Shown here piece after piece: positions 40,476 through 52,652 of a stretch of 64,000 nt of DNA. Under the pieces are notes generated by a model, which saw nothing but the letters and a program-made list of their open reading frames with translations, did not search any database and was not told the origin of the DNA. Position 1 is the first letter of the stretch; the number at the start of each line of letters is the position of its first letter. This DNA comes from Enoplolaimus lenunculus (lineage: Eukaryota > Nematoda > Enoplea > Enoplida > Thoracostomopsidae), in NCBI GenBank assembly GCA_030248215.1, contig JASANG010001912.1, positions 20,824 to 84,823 of the forward strand, given 5' to 3'. The translations under genes and the position numbers were made by a program.

Positions 40476-43400
40476 TTATTGTATTTCAAACTTTTCATTC
40501 GTTGTTTCTGTTGAAAAATCTGCAAAATCGTGGTGAAACCAAGTATCCGCTTGTTGCGACGTTGTATTGGCACTGCGATTGTTCGTAGAATCGGAGGTTG
40601 CTAAATAGAAAAAACGTTTCTAGGCCCGTAGACTAATCTCAATCAAGTAAGATGGCCAAACCAATTTTATGGAGGCATGCGGTTGAAATTGAGATAAATC
40701 GAGGTTAAAACTTTTCGAAGGTACTAAAATTTTGGAATTTGAACATTGTACAGTTTTTTAAATTTGCACATTTTGACATGACTTCGGCTTACCATTAGGC
40801 TTAACCTTAGGCTTAGACTCAGGCTTTATTTTAAAATTCTGACTTGTAATCTGCCGTCCATTAAATCAAACCTGATGATTTAACTTGCTTTTGTTTTGAT
40901 CATCCGAAACAGATTATTCCATGGTTAAGCTGCTGGTAAAACATCTTACAGTTCAAAAAATTTGTAGCGGGTAGGTTTCAAGTTTGAAAATGCTTTACCA
41001 ATTTTCTTAGAATAAAATAAAAACTCGAGACTTAGTCTTTGTCTTACCTTCCGTTGTTTCGTTCGCATTTCTTTCTCTCTCCACAGTCGTAACACTCGCA
41101 TTTCTTGTGTGTCGTCGATCAAATGTTCCATTAGGTAATTCGTCATTTGCTTCAGTTGCGTTTGATGTGAAAGCTTGAAAAGTAGCGTTTGAATATCTCG
41201 CCGCAAGTAAATCCGTGTGTCGTCGCGTTGGATGATTGGTGGCATTCTTTTCTGTGTTATTTGCATCTGTGACAGCTATTTGACTAAAGGTAACATTGTT
41301 TACCGAATTTTCAAAGTCGTCCGATCCTGTACCGGAATGCCTTGGTAATCGTACGTTTATCATTTGTATACTTGTTGAATTGCTATCGCGAGTTTGATTT
41401 GACGCTGAAATTTGTTCCGAATCCGTGTTTGCTGCCTGTCTTCGGTGTCGGTTTTGCTCCGTTTTATGTAGTGATTCGTTGTCGTTCACATATGTGACAG
41501 TTAATTCACGAAACACGTTGTTGTTTATTGAACTTTCATGAGTTCCATTAAAATTTTCCAAAGACTCACCATAGTCAGACTGTGTCCCGGCTTGTCTCGA
41601 TAGCCGCTTGTTTACCATTCGTCCAGTTGTCGAATTGCTATCGTCAGTTTGATTTGACACTGAAACTCGTTCCGAATTCATATTTGCTGTGTGTCTTGGG
41701 CGTCGGCGCAGTTCTGTCAAAACTTCTGTTCTATTTGACGCGGCATCCGTTGGCTTGAGTCCACTAGGTTCGCCAGTCTTGTTCGGTGCTGAAAATTGTT
41801 CTGACGAGTTTTCTTCGAAATTCGCGTACGCTGTGTTTCGTGGTTGACGGCTTTTGCTACTATCTTCTACAGTTGCGTTTTCGGCATAATTTTGTGTCTC
41901 ATTAGATGAGGTGGGTTTAAAGTTTTCATCGGAATGATTGTGAACTTCATGTCCAACATAAACATGCCTTGCTCTTCGCTCATTGACACCGTTTGTGTTT
42001 ACGACCGCGATTTCTTCTGTTGTTTTTGGTGTTAACTTCTCGGTATCGTTTGACGTTTGTTCCATGGTTGATCCATTTCTGTTCGTCGTATCAGTGATTT
42101 CACCAAAATTCGCGAAATCGTCTTTATTTTGTTCTTCGTTTAGTTGTATTTCAGCATGACGAGCGTGTCGTTGTTTGATCAATTCAGTTAACTCAGTATA
42201 ACTTTGATGGATCGCTGCCGCAAGTTGGTTAAATTTTTCGACAATGGTACTGTTGTTGAAGCTAGCATGACCATTTGGAAAATCTGCACTTCGAGCGTAC
42301 CGGTACAGTGTATTATCGCTATTTTTGTTGCTGCTGCTGTTGTTGTTGTTGTTACCGTCGCTGTTTGTTGCGTTTATGTTATTGTTCATAAAATCACTGT
42401 TGTTTTGTCTGCTAATATGTCGCCGAATCCTATTCACTAGTTGACTTAAAATGGAATGTTCATGTGTTTGCGCTCCAGATTGTGTGTCAATTGTGAGATT
42501 CGACGGTGTATCATCAGCTGTATCGTTTGTAGGTGCGATCTGGCGAGCTATTCTTGAAAATTGTTCCTGCTCATTTGCATTGTATGTACGCTGTTCGGTT
42601 TGAATCAGCTAAAACGTTAGTAAACCTAGCTGAATAAAATCAGTGTTTTAGCAGAAACGATTCGCAAGATTGGTGCAAACAGATACGTTCAAATTTCGCA
42701 GTCAAAGAAAATGTATTTCCCTAGATTTTCAGGGCTGAAATGTTTTCTGTGCCAAAAGGTTCATCTGACACTATAACAATGTGCTGCTCTGCCACATAGA
42801 TCTAAATTTGAAGCCTTTCTTAAAGTAATTAAAGATAATATACCTGTTTCTGCGAAAGGAATTTGCATCACAAATTAAAATTTTGGCGCATTTAGCACAA
42901 TTAGTCAATCTTAATTAACAAAATATAATTTAAAACTTTAAAATTTCAGATCGTGAAAAATACACTGTAAATTTCAATGAGTTACTAATTAATCAACTCA
43001 GACGGAAAGTCAATTATTCCTCAGTTAGTAACAATATACTTTAACTCACTTTGAGTTGAGTTTCCGGGAGAGTTGACTAATTTAATTAGAATGAGTTGAA
43101 TCAACTCAGACTTATGAGTTCTGATAGCCCTAACTCAGATTGAGCGATTCAACTCATTTTGATTTAAAATCAACTCACTGGAATTTACAGTGTACCCTCC
43201 TCTTGTGGCAGAAAATGCAATATCTGCTGCTGTACATAATTAACTTTGCTAAAGTAAACGGTAAGCACTGTAACAAGCTGGTGGCTGCTGCATTTATATG
43301 AAAACCATTACAAATTGGTAAACCTATATCGTATTCAGCAGTATGGTCTTTAAAACTTTACAGGTCGAAGAGAAGATTGAGAATACTTATTATAAAAAAC

Positions 43401-45437
43401 AACCTTATCCCATCGTGAGTAATAAATTCAGAATAGGTTTAATTTTTATTAAACTAACTAAAAATAGGTTACAAAACAAAAAACATTAATATGTTCAAAT
43501 ATTTTGCTAAGGTTCCACTATTCAGTTACCTGTGCGATCCGCTGATCCGTCACAATTGTATCATCAAGCGTGTTCTCTGTTGAATTTGCCGCTGCATCTA
43601 AAGCATACGTTTCCAAATCCGAATTGCTTGAGTATTGCTGCGTTTCATTCCTTTGGATTATATTGTTCTGTATCGTTGAAACCACCGTATTCGTCATAGT
43701 TGCCGTATCTCGTGGTGTTCTGCTAACTGTTGGCAAACCTTGTTCCCCATTATCGATCAGCTGGTCGAATCCGAAAACAGAACCGTTCGTTTGCAGCGCC
43801 GTTGTTTCATTGAACATTCCGTTTTGAACTGTTTCAAATTTATTGCTTTCTGTTTCGTTGTGCACGTCTCGCCGTATTCTGACAGTTGTGGTGTTGTGTT
43901 CTTGAACCGGTTGTGCCAAACATTCAGACTCTTCTGCGGTTGATGTAGCATCATTTTCCGTTGTTGCAATTAGTGTCGTTTCATTGTCCACCGAATGAGT
44001 CGATGCATCAACATGTCGTCGAGCCCTGTTCAATAGATTGTCGCGTTCGTTTTCAAACACAGTTCTAATCTCAACATCCGCTACTGGTATTGTTTGGTTT
44101 TCCGCGTTTTCATTGGTCATCTTGTTTGACGCATACCGATCAGCATTCATTTCATTGGTAGCGGTTTGGTTTGTTGACATTTCATTGGTCGTTGACGCTC
44201 CGTCGTTCTTCACGTTGGACGAATCAGTTTCTTGTGCAAGGGCTGTAATTAGGTTGGTCTATACATGTTATACGCATCGTTGGTGATGAATATGTCACAA
44301 TTATTTCTGCGTTGCCGTCCTGGTTGCAACGCAACAGATGGCGCAACAGGCCAACAACATTGTACAACACAGCCAGTTACTCTGGCATGCTGGCTAACCA
44401 AATAACAGCTTTCAATAGAGAAGCAGTGTAAAAAATTTTGTTCGACTTTTGAACCAAAATTATCAACTCGATGAAAATGTAGGCTTTCCATAGTTAAGAG
44501 GAAGTTAGGAACCAAAATTTTTGCGAAAGCATTCATATATTTGTGATCCGAATCTCTGGAAATAATCAAAATTTTGCAAAAATCATGACCCCTGATTGCT
44601 TGAACCAAAGGAGCGACAAAATTTCTTCCGCTCAGCTATATATTTCGACTCTATTGGATAAACATGATTCGTGCTTCGTGCTTCGCGTTTAGTGGACTGG
44701 CTATTTATATTTACGAATGTAATTTGCCTTGGCCGTGTGAAAACATGAGATTAGTTAATTTTACTCAATCGGACTGGGTAAGCATTTTGGATCATTTAAG
44801 ATTCGTTGATTTGGGTATTTTGGAAAGCTCTTTTAGTTACGGTAAACTGACCAGAAGGTGCTAAATGAAATCCTCATAAAAAATCTTTAATAACAAAATT
44901 CAGCAAAATTTCGAGCAAACTCGTGCTAAAGGCCAAAATCAGGTTAAGTTGCATTTGTGCGCATTTCATATGCCCATCTGCTGCAGCTGCAAATATCCGT
45001 TTAATTATCCTTATCGTTTCCGTTACTGTAGTGACCCTAACTGAGGGAAACGGGTATAAATCGGGGGATCTTATTATGAATCTGAATCAATGGTAATCTA
45101 CAAGGCCCTTAAAGTCCGTAAAACGAATCGTGTTCAAAAATCCAATTCTCTTATCACATTTTGAAACACGCATGCATTATTTTAATGAGATAATGACGTT
45201 TTGGCAAACTAGCGTTTTGTTATGTCTGGGCTGCGAATATAACAGTGAATCTATGTTACACCAAGGTTCAGCGGCATTCTCTGGAGAGACAAAATAAATA
45301 TTAGGCACCTTTCTACTGTAGGAATACAAAATTAATAATATCAGGATCTCCGCTGATATTCGGGTCACTAAAGTATACTTACCACAGCCAACTGTGCTCC
45401 ACAGCACAATCAAAAGGCACAAAATACTGAGTTTCAT
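40476..45437 (-). CDS. Secreted multi-cleavage-site precursor, 817 residues, 4 exons, unknown family
   Basis: Exons 45383-45437, 43530-44242, 41048-42608 and 40476-40600 join with matching phases (1, 0, 1) and good GTAAGT-like donors. Exon 1 is a signal peptide, MKLSILCLLIVLWSTVGC, completed by ALA|QETD across the splice. The mature chain is rich in Asn, Thr, Ser and Glu, has a single Cys (SECLAQ), and carries over 30 N-x-S/T sequons. At least 13 R-x-x-R sites punctuate it: RARR, RIRR, RTPR, RIAR, RIRR, RYAR, RHAR, RRAR, RQPR, RRPR, RLSR, RHRR, RLPR, RHTR, mostly followed by H, Q or N then T, A or S. A duplicated stretch reads (R/Q)(V/I)S(V/A)SNQT-DSNST before RLSR and before RLPR. The layout is that of a furin-processed polyprotein; its function is unknown. 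A MITE sits in intron 2 (42961-43194). A TATA-like ATATAAG lies about 100 bases upstream of the ATG. Confidence 0.85.
42961..43194. mobile_element. Foldback MITE, TACACTGTAAA ends, GAGTTGA words, in intron 2 of the precursor gene
   Basis: TACACTGTAAATTTCAATGA at the left is inverted as CACTGGAATTTACAGTGTA at the right. AACTCA and GAGTTGA words recur on both arms. Same terminal class as 39684 and 49600, with a different internal word. Confidence 0.82.
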
Positions 45438-45789
45438 ATTAATTTTGCTAAACGATGTAAAAATACAAAAACGTAACAGCGGTAAAATAACGATAAAACA
45501 GTCTGAAACAGAACAATAAAAGAAATATTCGCTTATATTAGACATCGATCGGAAACAAAACCTGTCAGTGTAACTTTTTCGAAAATTTCAGCTTTTTCGT
45601 TGTGCTTACGCAACGTCATTTGATAAATTTCATTATGAATAAAGTTAAATAAAAACTTATTTCGATATCTTTGTTTGAAACACCTATCGCCAAATTAGAT
45701 CCTGTACTACAACCGTGCTTCATAATAAATTGTTTTATAACGAGAAAAATTGGCAGAAATTTAAGGCTGATTCTAGACATATATCTTGA

Positions 45790-46380
45790 ATTACTAAGTT
45801 TTAAGTTTTTCACAAATATGGGTCTGTAAATTGTTATAAAATTTAAGTCTTATCATTTTGTTTCATGAACGATTAAGACAAATTTTGCTCGAAATATAAT
45901 TCAAAAATGTCTCAAATACAAGACAAAGATTTTCCAGGGAAACGACTCCGGGGGCTAGAAAGCTCAACAAAATACCCTAATTTTACAACCTAAGAAGATA
46001 CGTTCGAGATGCAAACTTAGGTTGGGAGAGTGTTGAAATCAACCCAAAATTTTCTTGAAATTTGATTTATATACACTCGTAAAAATATATACGGAGCAAC
46101 TTTTTGAAAAATTTTCTTGAAATTTGATTTATATACACTCGTAAAAATATAAACGGAGCAACTTTTTGAAATAAGAAATTTAACTCTTGAATATAAATAT
46201 TTCTTGAAAGGTAGAAATTGATGTCTTATGAATTAATTTCAACACCAATTTTTTTGAAAAGTAAGATATTCATGCTTTAACCATTTCAGACACGAGTATC
46301 TGAGCTGTTTAAGGCGTCTGAAATACCAGACATTTATGTCTTGAAATTTTAAAAAAGATCTTGAAGACAAATTTTATTTT
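45790..46380. repeat. AAGACA-rich dispersed repeat, copy 2, with a 56-base tandem duplication
   Basis: Mate of 29500-30060. At about 46044-46156 the segment TTTTCTTGAAATTTGATTTA to CGGAGCAACTTTTTGAAA is present twice in tandem, nearly unchanged; the other copy of the family has it once. Confidence 0.75.
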
Positions 46381-46539
46381 GTGTGTAGGTCCCAGCTTTT
46401 CTAAAGTTCACAATTTTCAGATCCCAGCTTTTCTAAAGTTCACTATTTTCACAAAGACGTTCGTGCATGCCGGTGGTTTAAAAATTTGGAATCTGAGAAC
46501 GCTTTTTTGGCCAACGTTTTATAGTTTGACGGGTGTAAC

Positions 46540-46690
46540 ATCAGTATAAACAAACATATTCCTAAGCATAAGCCTCAGCGCAAGAATATGCCTGTAACAC
46601 TATGGCTATAGGCCTAAGCGAAAAATTGTCTAAGGCCTATATATAATCCTGATCAATTAGGATTTCGCAGAAAAATGATCCGCCCCGCCA
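46540..46690. mobile_element. TTAGGC-word element, degraded
   Basis: CATATTCCTAAGCATAAGCC and GGCCTAAGCGAAAAATTGTC, ending near AAAAATGATCCGCCCCGCC, follow the family's internal order. No clean duplication. Confidence 0.6.
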
Positions 46691-47611
46691 ACATGGGCAT
46701 TTTGTTCTTCAAGTTTCAAACAGAAAAGCGTGAGGAGAATACAAAACAGAATATAAATCACACGGATTTTTGCAGCGTACAGTTCGTCCAACAACAAACT
46801 TTAAACTCAATTGATACAAAATTTGAACACAAAGAATTACAAAATGAACTTATGCCCAAATTACAAATAATCCAGAATATTCTATCGCTTAAAATCCATC
46901 TAGTTTAACCAAATTAGCGGCTTAGCTAGTTTTACGCTCCAACCACGATGTTTGCACTTTTATGCAAATTTCTTCTTGCTAATTAGTTCAACAAATTTTG
47001 GAACCTATAAACAAAAGCAATTGCACTAGCTTGTACCGGTTTCTGAATCCATTTGTCATGACCAAAAAGAGTTTTAGACACAAACAAGCCGAGGTAATGC
47101 TCTGATCAGCTGGACTGGACCAATGCAAATTTTACGCAAAAAGATTACATGCACTAGTCGAGTGTTTTCATGCTGTAAACCGGAAAATGTCATAAGATAC
47201 GCAAATTCTAAAATACTTTCGCATTTGGCGTGTTTGTAAGTCTTCAAACATCAAAGTATATTTGCCACGATCTTTAAAGTTATGCAATCTCGAAACATAA
47301 ATAGTAGTTCTTGCGCCGATCTTAAAGCAACCACTGCGCGCCCTATCCTTGTTGTCACACAGTACAATGGCCGTCGGCTCGCGTTATCAGGGTTCCAAAC
47401 GGAAGCACATTTTGTCACAGGTGGAATCGGAATCAAATTTTTTTGTCTTAAACGGAGTCGGGATCGAAATTTTAGTTTTAGTTATTCTATTAATAAGTAA
47501 AGTGTATGACTTGACTTTTGTTGCAATATGCCTGCTTGTATTGTTCATAGTTTCAGTAAAAATCGCTTGCATTGCTATTGCAAGCTTAGGCATACGTTTG
47601 GTGTATAGGCT

Positions 47612-47993
47612 CAATGGCGGATCCACGGGGGACCGTCCTGGCCGTGCCCCCCCCCAACAGCATCTCGACAAAAATTATATAGTGTCAATTGCTGTTCTAC
47701 GCTATTTATTTCTCTGTTTTATACACAATAGTATTAGCGCGCTTTAAAGTTTCTTGGCCCTGGAGTCATTTATGCGCTACAATTAGGAATAATAAGACAT
47801 TTATGGACTCTAAACAAGGGTTTAAGGACTCTACCCGCTTACGGATTTATATTAGGGATACGGACTCCTATTAATTGGTACTCAAAATGTGGACCCCCCT
47901 CTTATTTGGGTCACTACAATATGGGTCAAAAAATATGTTTATTACCTGTGAAATTTGGGGCCCCCCCATTTTGAGATCCTGGATCCGCCACTG
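47612..47993. mobile_element. hAT-like MITE (CAGTGGCGGATCC) with a second MITE nested inside
   Basis: Ends CAATGGCGGATCCACGGGG and CTGGATCCGCCACTG; flanks TATAGGCT (47604-47611) and AATAGGCT (47994-48001) agree at 7 of 8. The body matches the copy at 2829-3084 on both sides of an inserted stretch at about 47760-47945, which is an inverted copy of the 17116-17497 MITE (CTACAATTAGGAATAA; TTATTTGGGTCACTACAATA). The shared ATATGGGTCAAAAAATATG after the insert suggests the older copy also had this insert and later lost most of it. Confidence 0.85.
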
Positions 47994-48329
47994 AATAGGC
48001 TTATCATTTACGCTAAGGCTTATGCTTTGATAAAGGAATATGAATAAGTAACATTTATCACGCTTTCAAATAATAATCTTGGCATTGGTATCTTTAAGCA
48101 TTGAATAGTTTAACAATGCCTTATTGTCGTTGTGCTGTAGGTATTTTTCAGCAAACTGAAGATAAATGCACCAGGACTTGAAAACCTCACAATAAAAACA
48201 TATATTTTAGAATTGATCAACCCGCAAAAATCACAGTTGCTATTTCATTTGAAGCCTGCATGAACTTGTAAAGGGTTTATATTTATAGCATTAAACAGAA
48301 ATTATTTATACTCGTATGTACGGTCCATT

Positions 48330-48640
48330 ATTTACCCAAATAAAGAAGGGAGACTGACATTTATTTGGCCTCTCGAGAGAGTACCCCCATTATTCGGTAA
48401 CGATCTGTTATTTATTTCATCCCATCCTCCGCTACCATTTATTATTGTTATATTCCAACTATCCGTTGACTTGAACGTTGGTTTGTCTTGTATCAAAAGC
48501 TTGAGCGATAATGCAAGGTTACACTTAGGAATATATATCCTTTCAAAACTCAAATATGCTGTAAAGTTTCGAACTCAGCTTTATTAGGTTCTGGAGGCAA
48601 TTATGCACTACAATTAGGGATAATTCACATTTATGGCGTC
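48330..48640. mobile_element. Inverted partial copy of the 17116-17497 MITE
   Basis: TTTACCCAAATAAAGAAGGG, GGTAACGATCTGTTATTTAT and CACTACAATTAGGGATAATT follow the order of that element read on the other strand. Right end eroded. Confidence 0.7.
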
Positions 48641-48779
48641 GGTTCAACGCTACATTTTGCTTAGAGCCCCTTGAACTTGCGGAAGGGTCGGTGGGAGGGG
48701 TTAAAGCTTCCTATGGTTCGACGAAACAAAAGTTTTTGTGGTGGCGAATTATCTTTTGAAGGGTTCGAATAAAAAAGTG

Positions 48780-48915
48780 CCTGCTATCAAGCTGTAACAA
48801 CTGTCTTGCTATTCCGGCTGTACTGCTGTCACCGGCTACCATGCTGTACCGGCTGTTCGGATGCCCAGGTGTCCAGCTGTCGAGCAGACCCTGCTGCCCT
48901 ACCGTCCAGCAAAAT
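48780..48915. repeat. Word array CCGGCTGT/GCTGTC
   Basis: Repeated GCTGTACTGCTGTCACCGGC-type words over about 130 bases, next to GGGG-rich sequence at 48680 and 49005. It resembles the word cores of the transposons here, but ends are not resolved. Confidence 0.5.
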
Positions 48916-49599
48916 CTGAACACGCAGAAAGAGTGAGGCAAATTTAGTCCTTCACTTTTTTCTCCTTGGGATAACGGGATGCCTCTCAGAGCAACATTTC
49001 CCCACCCCCTACGCGACATGGTGTGTTAAACATAGGGTAAAATTAACGGAAACGGATACAGATTCAAATAATGAAACGGAAAACGTATACCTAAATATGG
49101 AAGGATAAACGTTTCAAAGATGATTTATTTTTTCTGCCAAAATATTGAGCATGAAAATGTCCACCGGGATTTCTGAAATTTTGAAGGGGAGTCTGCAGAA
49201 AATTATGATTGGGGGCACCCAACAATTTTGTGGCCACCTACAATTGCAACTCAAGATTGTTTTCTTTTAGACCGAGTCAATTTGGGTAGGGCAGCCAAAC
49301 TCGGAGGGAGGGGGGGGGCACGGCGCCGCAATGCCCGCCGTGGTGACAAAATTGCATCAAGTGATTTATAACTAGTTTTAAGCGTAAAAATAATTAAATT
49401 TCCGGCGTTTGCATACCGGAAACGGACGCCGATTTGGTCGGAAACTGATTAGCGGCGCTATTTTTAACAGTTCTTTTTGACAAATTTCGAAAACAAACTC
49501 AAGAGACGGTACCTTACCGAAAATCGACAAATTTAAATACAAACGCACATGAAACCACCGGCTAAAATTATTTCAGAGTCGTATGTCGTGCCCTGCTGT

Positions 49600-49825
49600 T
49601 TATTCTGCAAAAAATCGTGAGTCAAATTGACTCTCTCCGAAATAGGCTTTTCCGGACTACACAAACTGAGTCAAAATTCGACTCTGCCAGAGTCAAATTC
49701 AACTCAATGAATCGCTCAGTGAGTCAAATTTGACTCTGGCGGAGTCGAATTTGACTCAGTTTGTGTAGTCCGGAAAAGCCTATTTGGGAGAGAGTCAATT
49801 TGAGTCACCATTTTTTTGCAGTGTA
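49600..49825. mobile_element. Foldback MITE, GAGTCAAATTTGACTC words, copy 2
   Basis: Same plan as 39684-39882: TTCTGCAAAAAATCGTGAGT at the left, ATTTTTTTGCAGTGTAA at the right, and CGAAATAGGCTTTTCCGGAC paired with GTCCGGAAAAGCCTATTTGG. Confidence 0.85.
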
Positions 49826-50253
49826 AGTTCAAGTTACAATCAAGTTGGATATGTGGTTAAAATATGGGTCCAATGTAGAGTGTATCTGCTATTTGGTTCA
49901 GTTTTCGGTAAAAATCAGTGTCCGATTTAGTTTTCGTTATAGAAAAACTGGAAATTTTTTATTTTTACGATCAAGAAGAGGTGTATATCACAAATATATC
50001 TCGCAATTTTTCATAAAAACATGCTGCAAATGTTCGTGATTGGATAAAACTTTCGAAACTCATCCAAAGTCTAAAAAAGTTCACCGCACCGCCATTTTGA
50101 CCCTAAAATTTTACAAAGCCCGGTTAATAGTTGCACACCTCCAATTGCGTTGGCAGAAAAATGAAGTTTGAGAGTAGGCTTCTTTGAATATAAACATCGT
50201 GTGATGTAAAGAATCAATAAACATGGTGTGGGAAATATTTTAACTACAATACA

Positions 50254-50497
50254 AAAACAAATTACGCAATCTGACTTTGAGACCGAGACTGAGACGGTAC
50301 TGAGACCGTGATCAGATATTTTTGATAGGCGCTTCTTCGGAAGAGCTGATAGTACCGCTGCGAATTAAGATTGTAAAAACAAATTACGCAATCTGACTTT
50401 GAGACCGAGACTGAGACGGTACTGAGACCGTGATCAGATATTTTTGATAGGCGCTTCTTCGGAAGAGCTGATAGTACCGCTGCGAATTAAGATTTGT
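50254..50497. repeat. 122-base tandem duplication with GAGACC words
   Basis: Two adjacent, practically identical units starting AAACAAATTACGCAATCTGA and containing GAGACCGAGACTGAGACGG and CTTCTTCGGAAGAGC. The near identity implies recent duplication. Confidence 0.92.
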
Positions 50498-50939
50498 TAG
50501 AGTGTTTGTTTTTGCTCGCATATTCCAATATTTCGGAATCATTTAATGTTGTTTGATTGATAAAATGGTATATAATCAAGCTATGAGCAACACAGAGCGT
50601 AAAAGCAGTGGTTAAACAATGAGTGTCCTAAAAATAGATTGCCCCCGTTTAAATTTCAAATTGTTTCGCTAAAGAATTTGCCAATTTTTAGAGATAAAAA
50701 TATAAACTGTGTAATCCAAAGCATTCTTCAAAGCTTAAAGTCCTTGCTACAACCAATTAGCCAGCGTACAACCAGACATGTGCCTTTAGCTCGGGCATAA
50801 TATCGACCGCCGGCTTTGACAGAATTTCTGCCGATGTTTCTCAACAACATCTTAAAGATATTTGCTGAAATTACCAACCGGTTGCATCGTGCAGCTACCA
50901 AAGATAGATTTCACAAGGTTCAAATATGATGGTAACATC

Positions 50940-51086
50940 GGTCTATGTCAGATCAGGGGCGGAACGTTTTTCTGTGGGACTAGAAAAGAGTAAACTTAAG
51001 CTTTAGACTAGTTTTTTTGCTTGGCTTAGGCTTAGGCTTAGGAATATGCTTATAACACTGTTCCGCCCCTGGTTTTGAAATTGGCC
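50940..51086. mobile_element. TTAGGC-word hAT-like element, 8-base duplication
   Basis: It runs from GGTCTATGTCAGATCAGGGG to CCCCTGGTTTTGAAATTGGCC. The flanks GTAACATC (50932-50939) and GTAATATC (51087-51094) agree at 7 of 8. The core GGCTTAGGCTTAGGCTTAGG is the cleanest run of the word in the window. Confidence 0.85.
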
Positions 51087-51679
51087 GTAATATCTTAGAA
51101 ATCGTACCATGTTAGAGCGGAAGCCGGAAGGAACAACCCAAAAGAAGTAAAAATATAGGCAAAACAACGCAAGAACCCAAAATCTTCAGGTTTGAGATAA
51201 ATTTTGGCTTCTTTAAAATCGAAGATTTGCAGAATATATTGAAAACCTTGGTGATTTTTGAATGATTTACGAACACCGCGAGTTTGAAAATGTGGAATTT
51301 CAGGTATTTCTACAACTGAAACAAAGATCGATTTTTGCCGCACACAGCTGGGTGCAACCGGAATTGCGGTTAACGTTGGGAGTTTGGTATTTTTCCCTAT
51401 CCGGTCCCGGTAATAAATCCGGCATTCCTCAACGGAATGTTCTGGTATTGAAAATTTTTCTCATTCGAAATTTTAAGAAATATTGGCATATTATTCTTGC
51501 TCAGTTTTCCGAAATTGTCTGAACGAGTACTGCCATAGTTTTCGATTAGTGTTACACTCCACAATTTATCATACGTTTTTAGCCATTGTATTTGTTTCAG
51601 GATTTTGACATTCTTATTGGTTTGTTTACACCATTAAAAGCGATAAAATAGCGCTAAAAATTAATTTTTTGTAACAAGT

Positions 51680-51860
51680 TTTGTTCTCCGGTTACGGTGA
51701 GGTTAATTTTTCCCCATTCCGGAAAGGTTACTAACTTGGCATTCTTCCCCCTGAAAAAATACTAGCCTGGCATTTTTCACCTGTAAGAATTTACACTAAA
51801 ACTTGTTTTAGCCATAGTTTGGCTCTTACCCATAGGTATTTCGCCTCCTCCCTGCTCAGG
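51680..51860. repeat. Dispersed repeat with inverted mate at about 52800-53030
   Basis: Shared blocks in inverted order: TTACTAACTTGGCATT / TTACTAGCTTGCCATTTTTC, GCCATAGTTT, CCCATAGG-ATTTCGCC. Both contain repeated GGCAT-TTTTC and ATTTCGC-CC words. Family unknown. Confidence 0.6.
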
Positions 51861-52248
51861 AAAGATAACGAGCTATTGTGTTTCTCCATAAAATTTGTCC
51901 GCTCAGCACTTCACCTATAAAGAAAGCACGTTATCTGCATAACGAAAGGCAAAGTTCACGAGTATGTCTATAAAATATATGTCAGATAGAAGCAAACGCT
52001 CATGGAAGCTTTCCATCAAGGCAGAGGGCATATGGGCAAAGAGGGCACCGCTAGTGCCATACAGCAAAAAAACATTTTAGGGAACATATGAACAACGAAA
52101 TTTGGAATTATGTTAAATCATATCTGAAGCGCCAACAAGTCAAACCCAGTAGATTTACCAAAGCGAAAGCGGAGCTGCGTCCCATTCGTACAAGTTCCCG
52201 TGGGATCACGTAAAATATTCTACGTGACAATGCACTGAAAATTTTTCT

Positions 52249-52432
52249 GGCCCATGTGTAGAACAGGGTTGGAACGTTTAACGCGGGACTGTAGTAGAGT
52301 AAGCTTAAGCTTTAGAATAAATGTTTTTGCTTAGGCTTAGGTATAGGCTCATTGTTACGCTTAGACTTTAGGATTAGGCTTAGGAATATGCTTACATATA
52401 CTGCTGTTCCGGCCCTGTTCTATACATTGGCC
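52249..52432. mobile_element. TTAGGC-word hAT-like element, exact 8-base duplication
   Basis: It begins GGCCCATGTGTAGAACAGGG and ends TTCTATACATTGGCC. It is flanked by ATTTTTCT at 52241-52248 and 52433-52440. Core words GCTTAGGCTTAGG and ACGCTTAG. Confidence 0.92.
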
Positions 52433-52652
52433 ATTTTTCTCCAAGCCCCAAGGAAAACGATTTGCGCTAATTGTATTTTAAAGTATTTTGAACTTTGGAA
52501 AAATCAAAACCTAAAAACCTGCTCTTTAAAATAGTACATTTTAATTTTTTTTCAATAAAATTTTTCTAATCAAAATTTCTTTGTTTTTCGAGTTGTGTAA
52601 ACTAGCCCTTCTGCAGTACGCTTGGAACATTATGAAAACATTTCAATATTTC

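Noticed and set aside
43570-44286. Several plus- and minus-strand frames over precursor exon 2
   Set aside because: Shadows of the spliced precursor reading frame, which alone agrees with signal peptide and splice phases.
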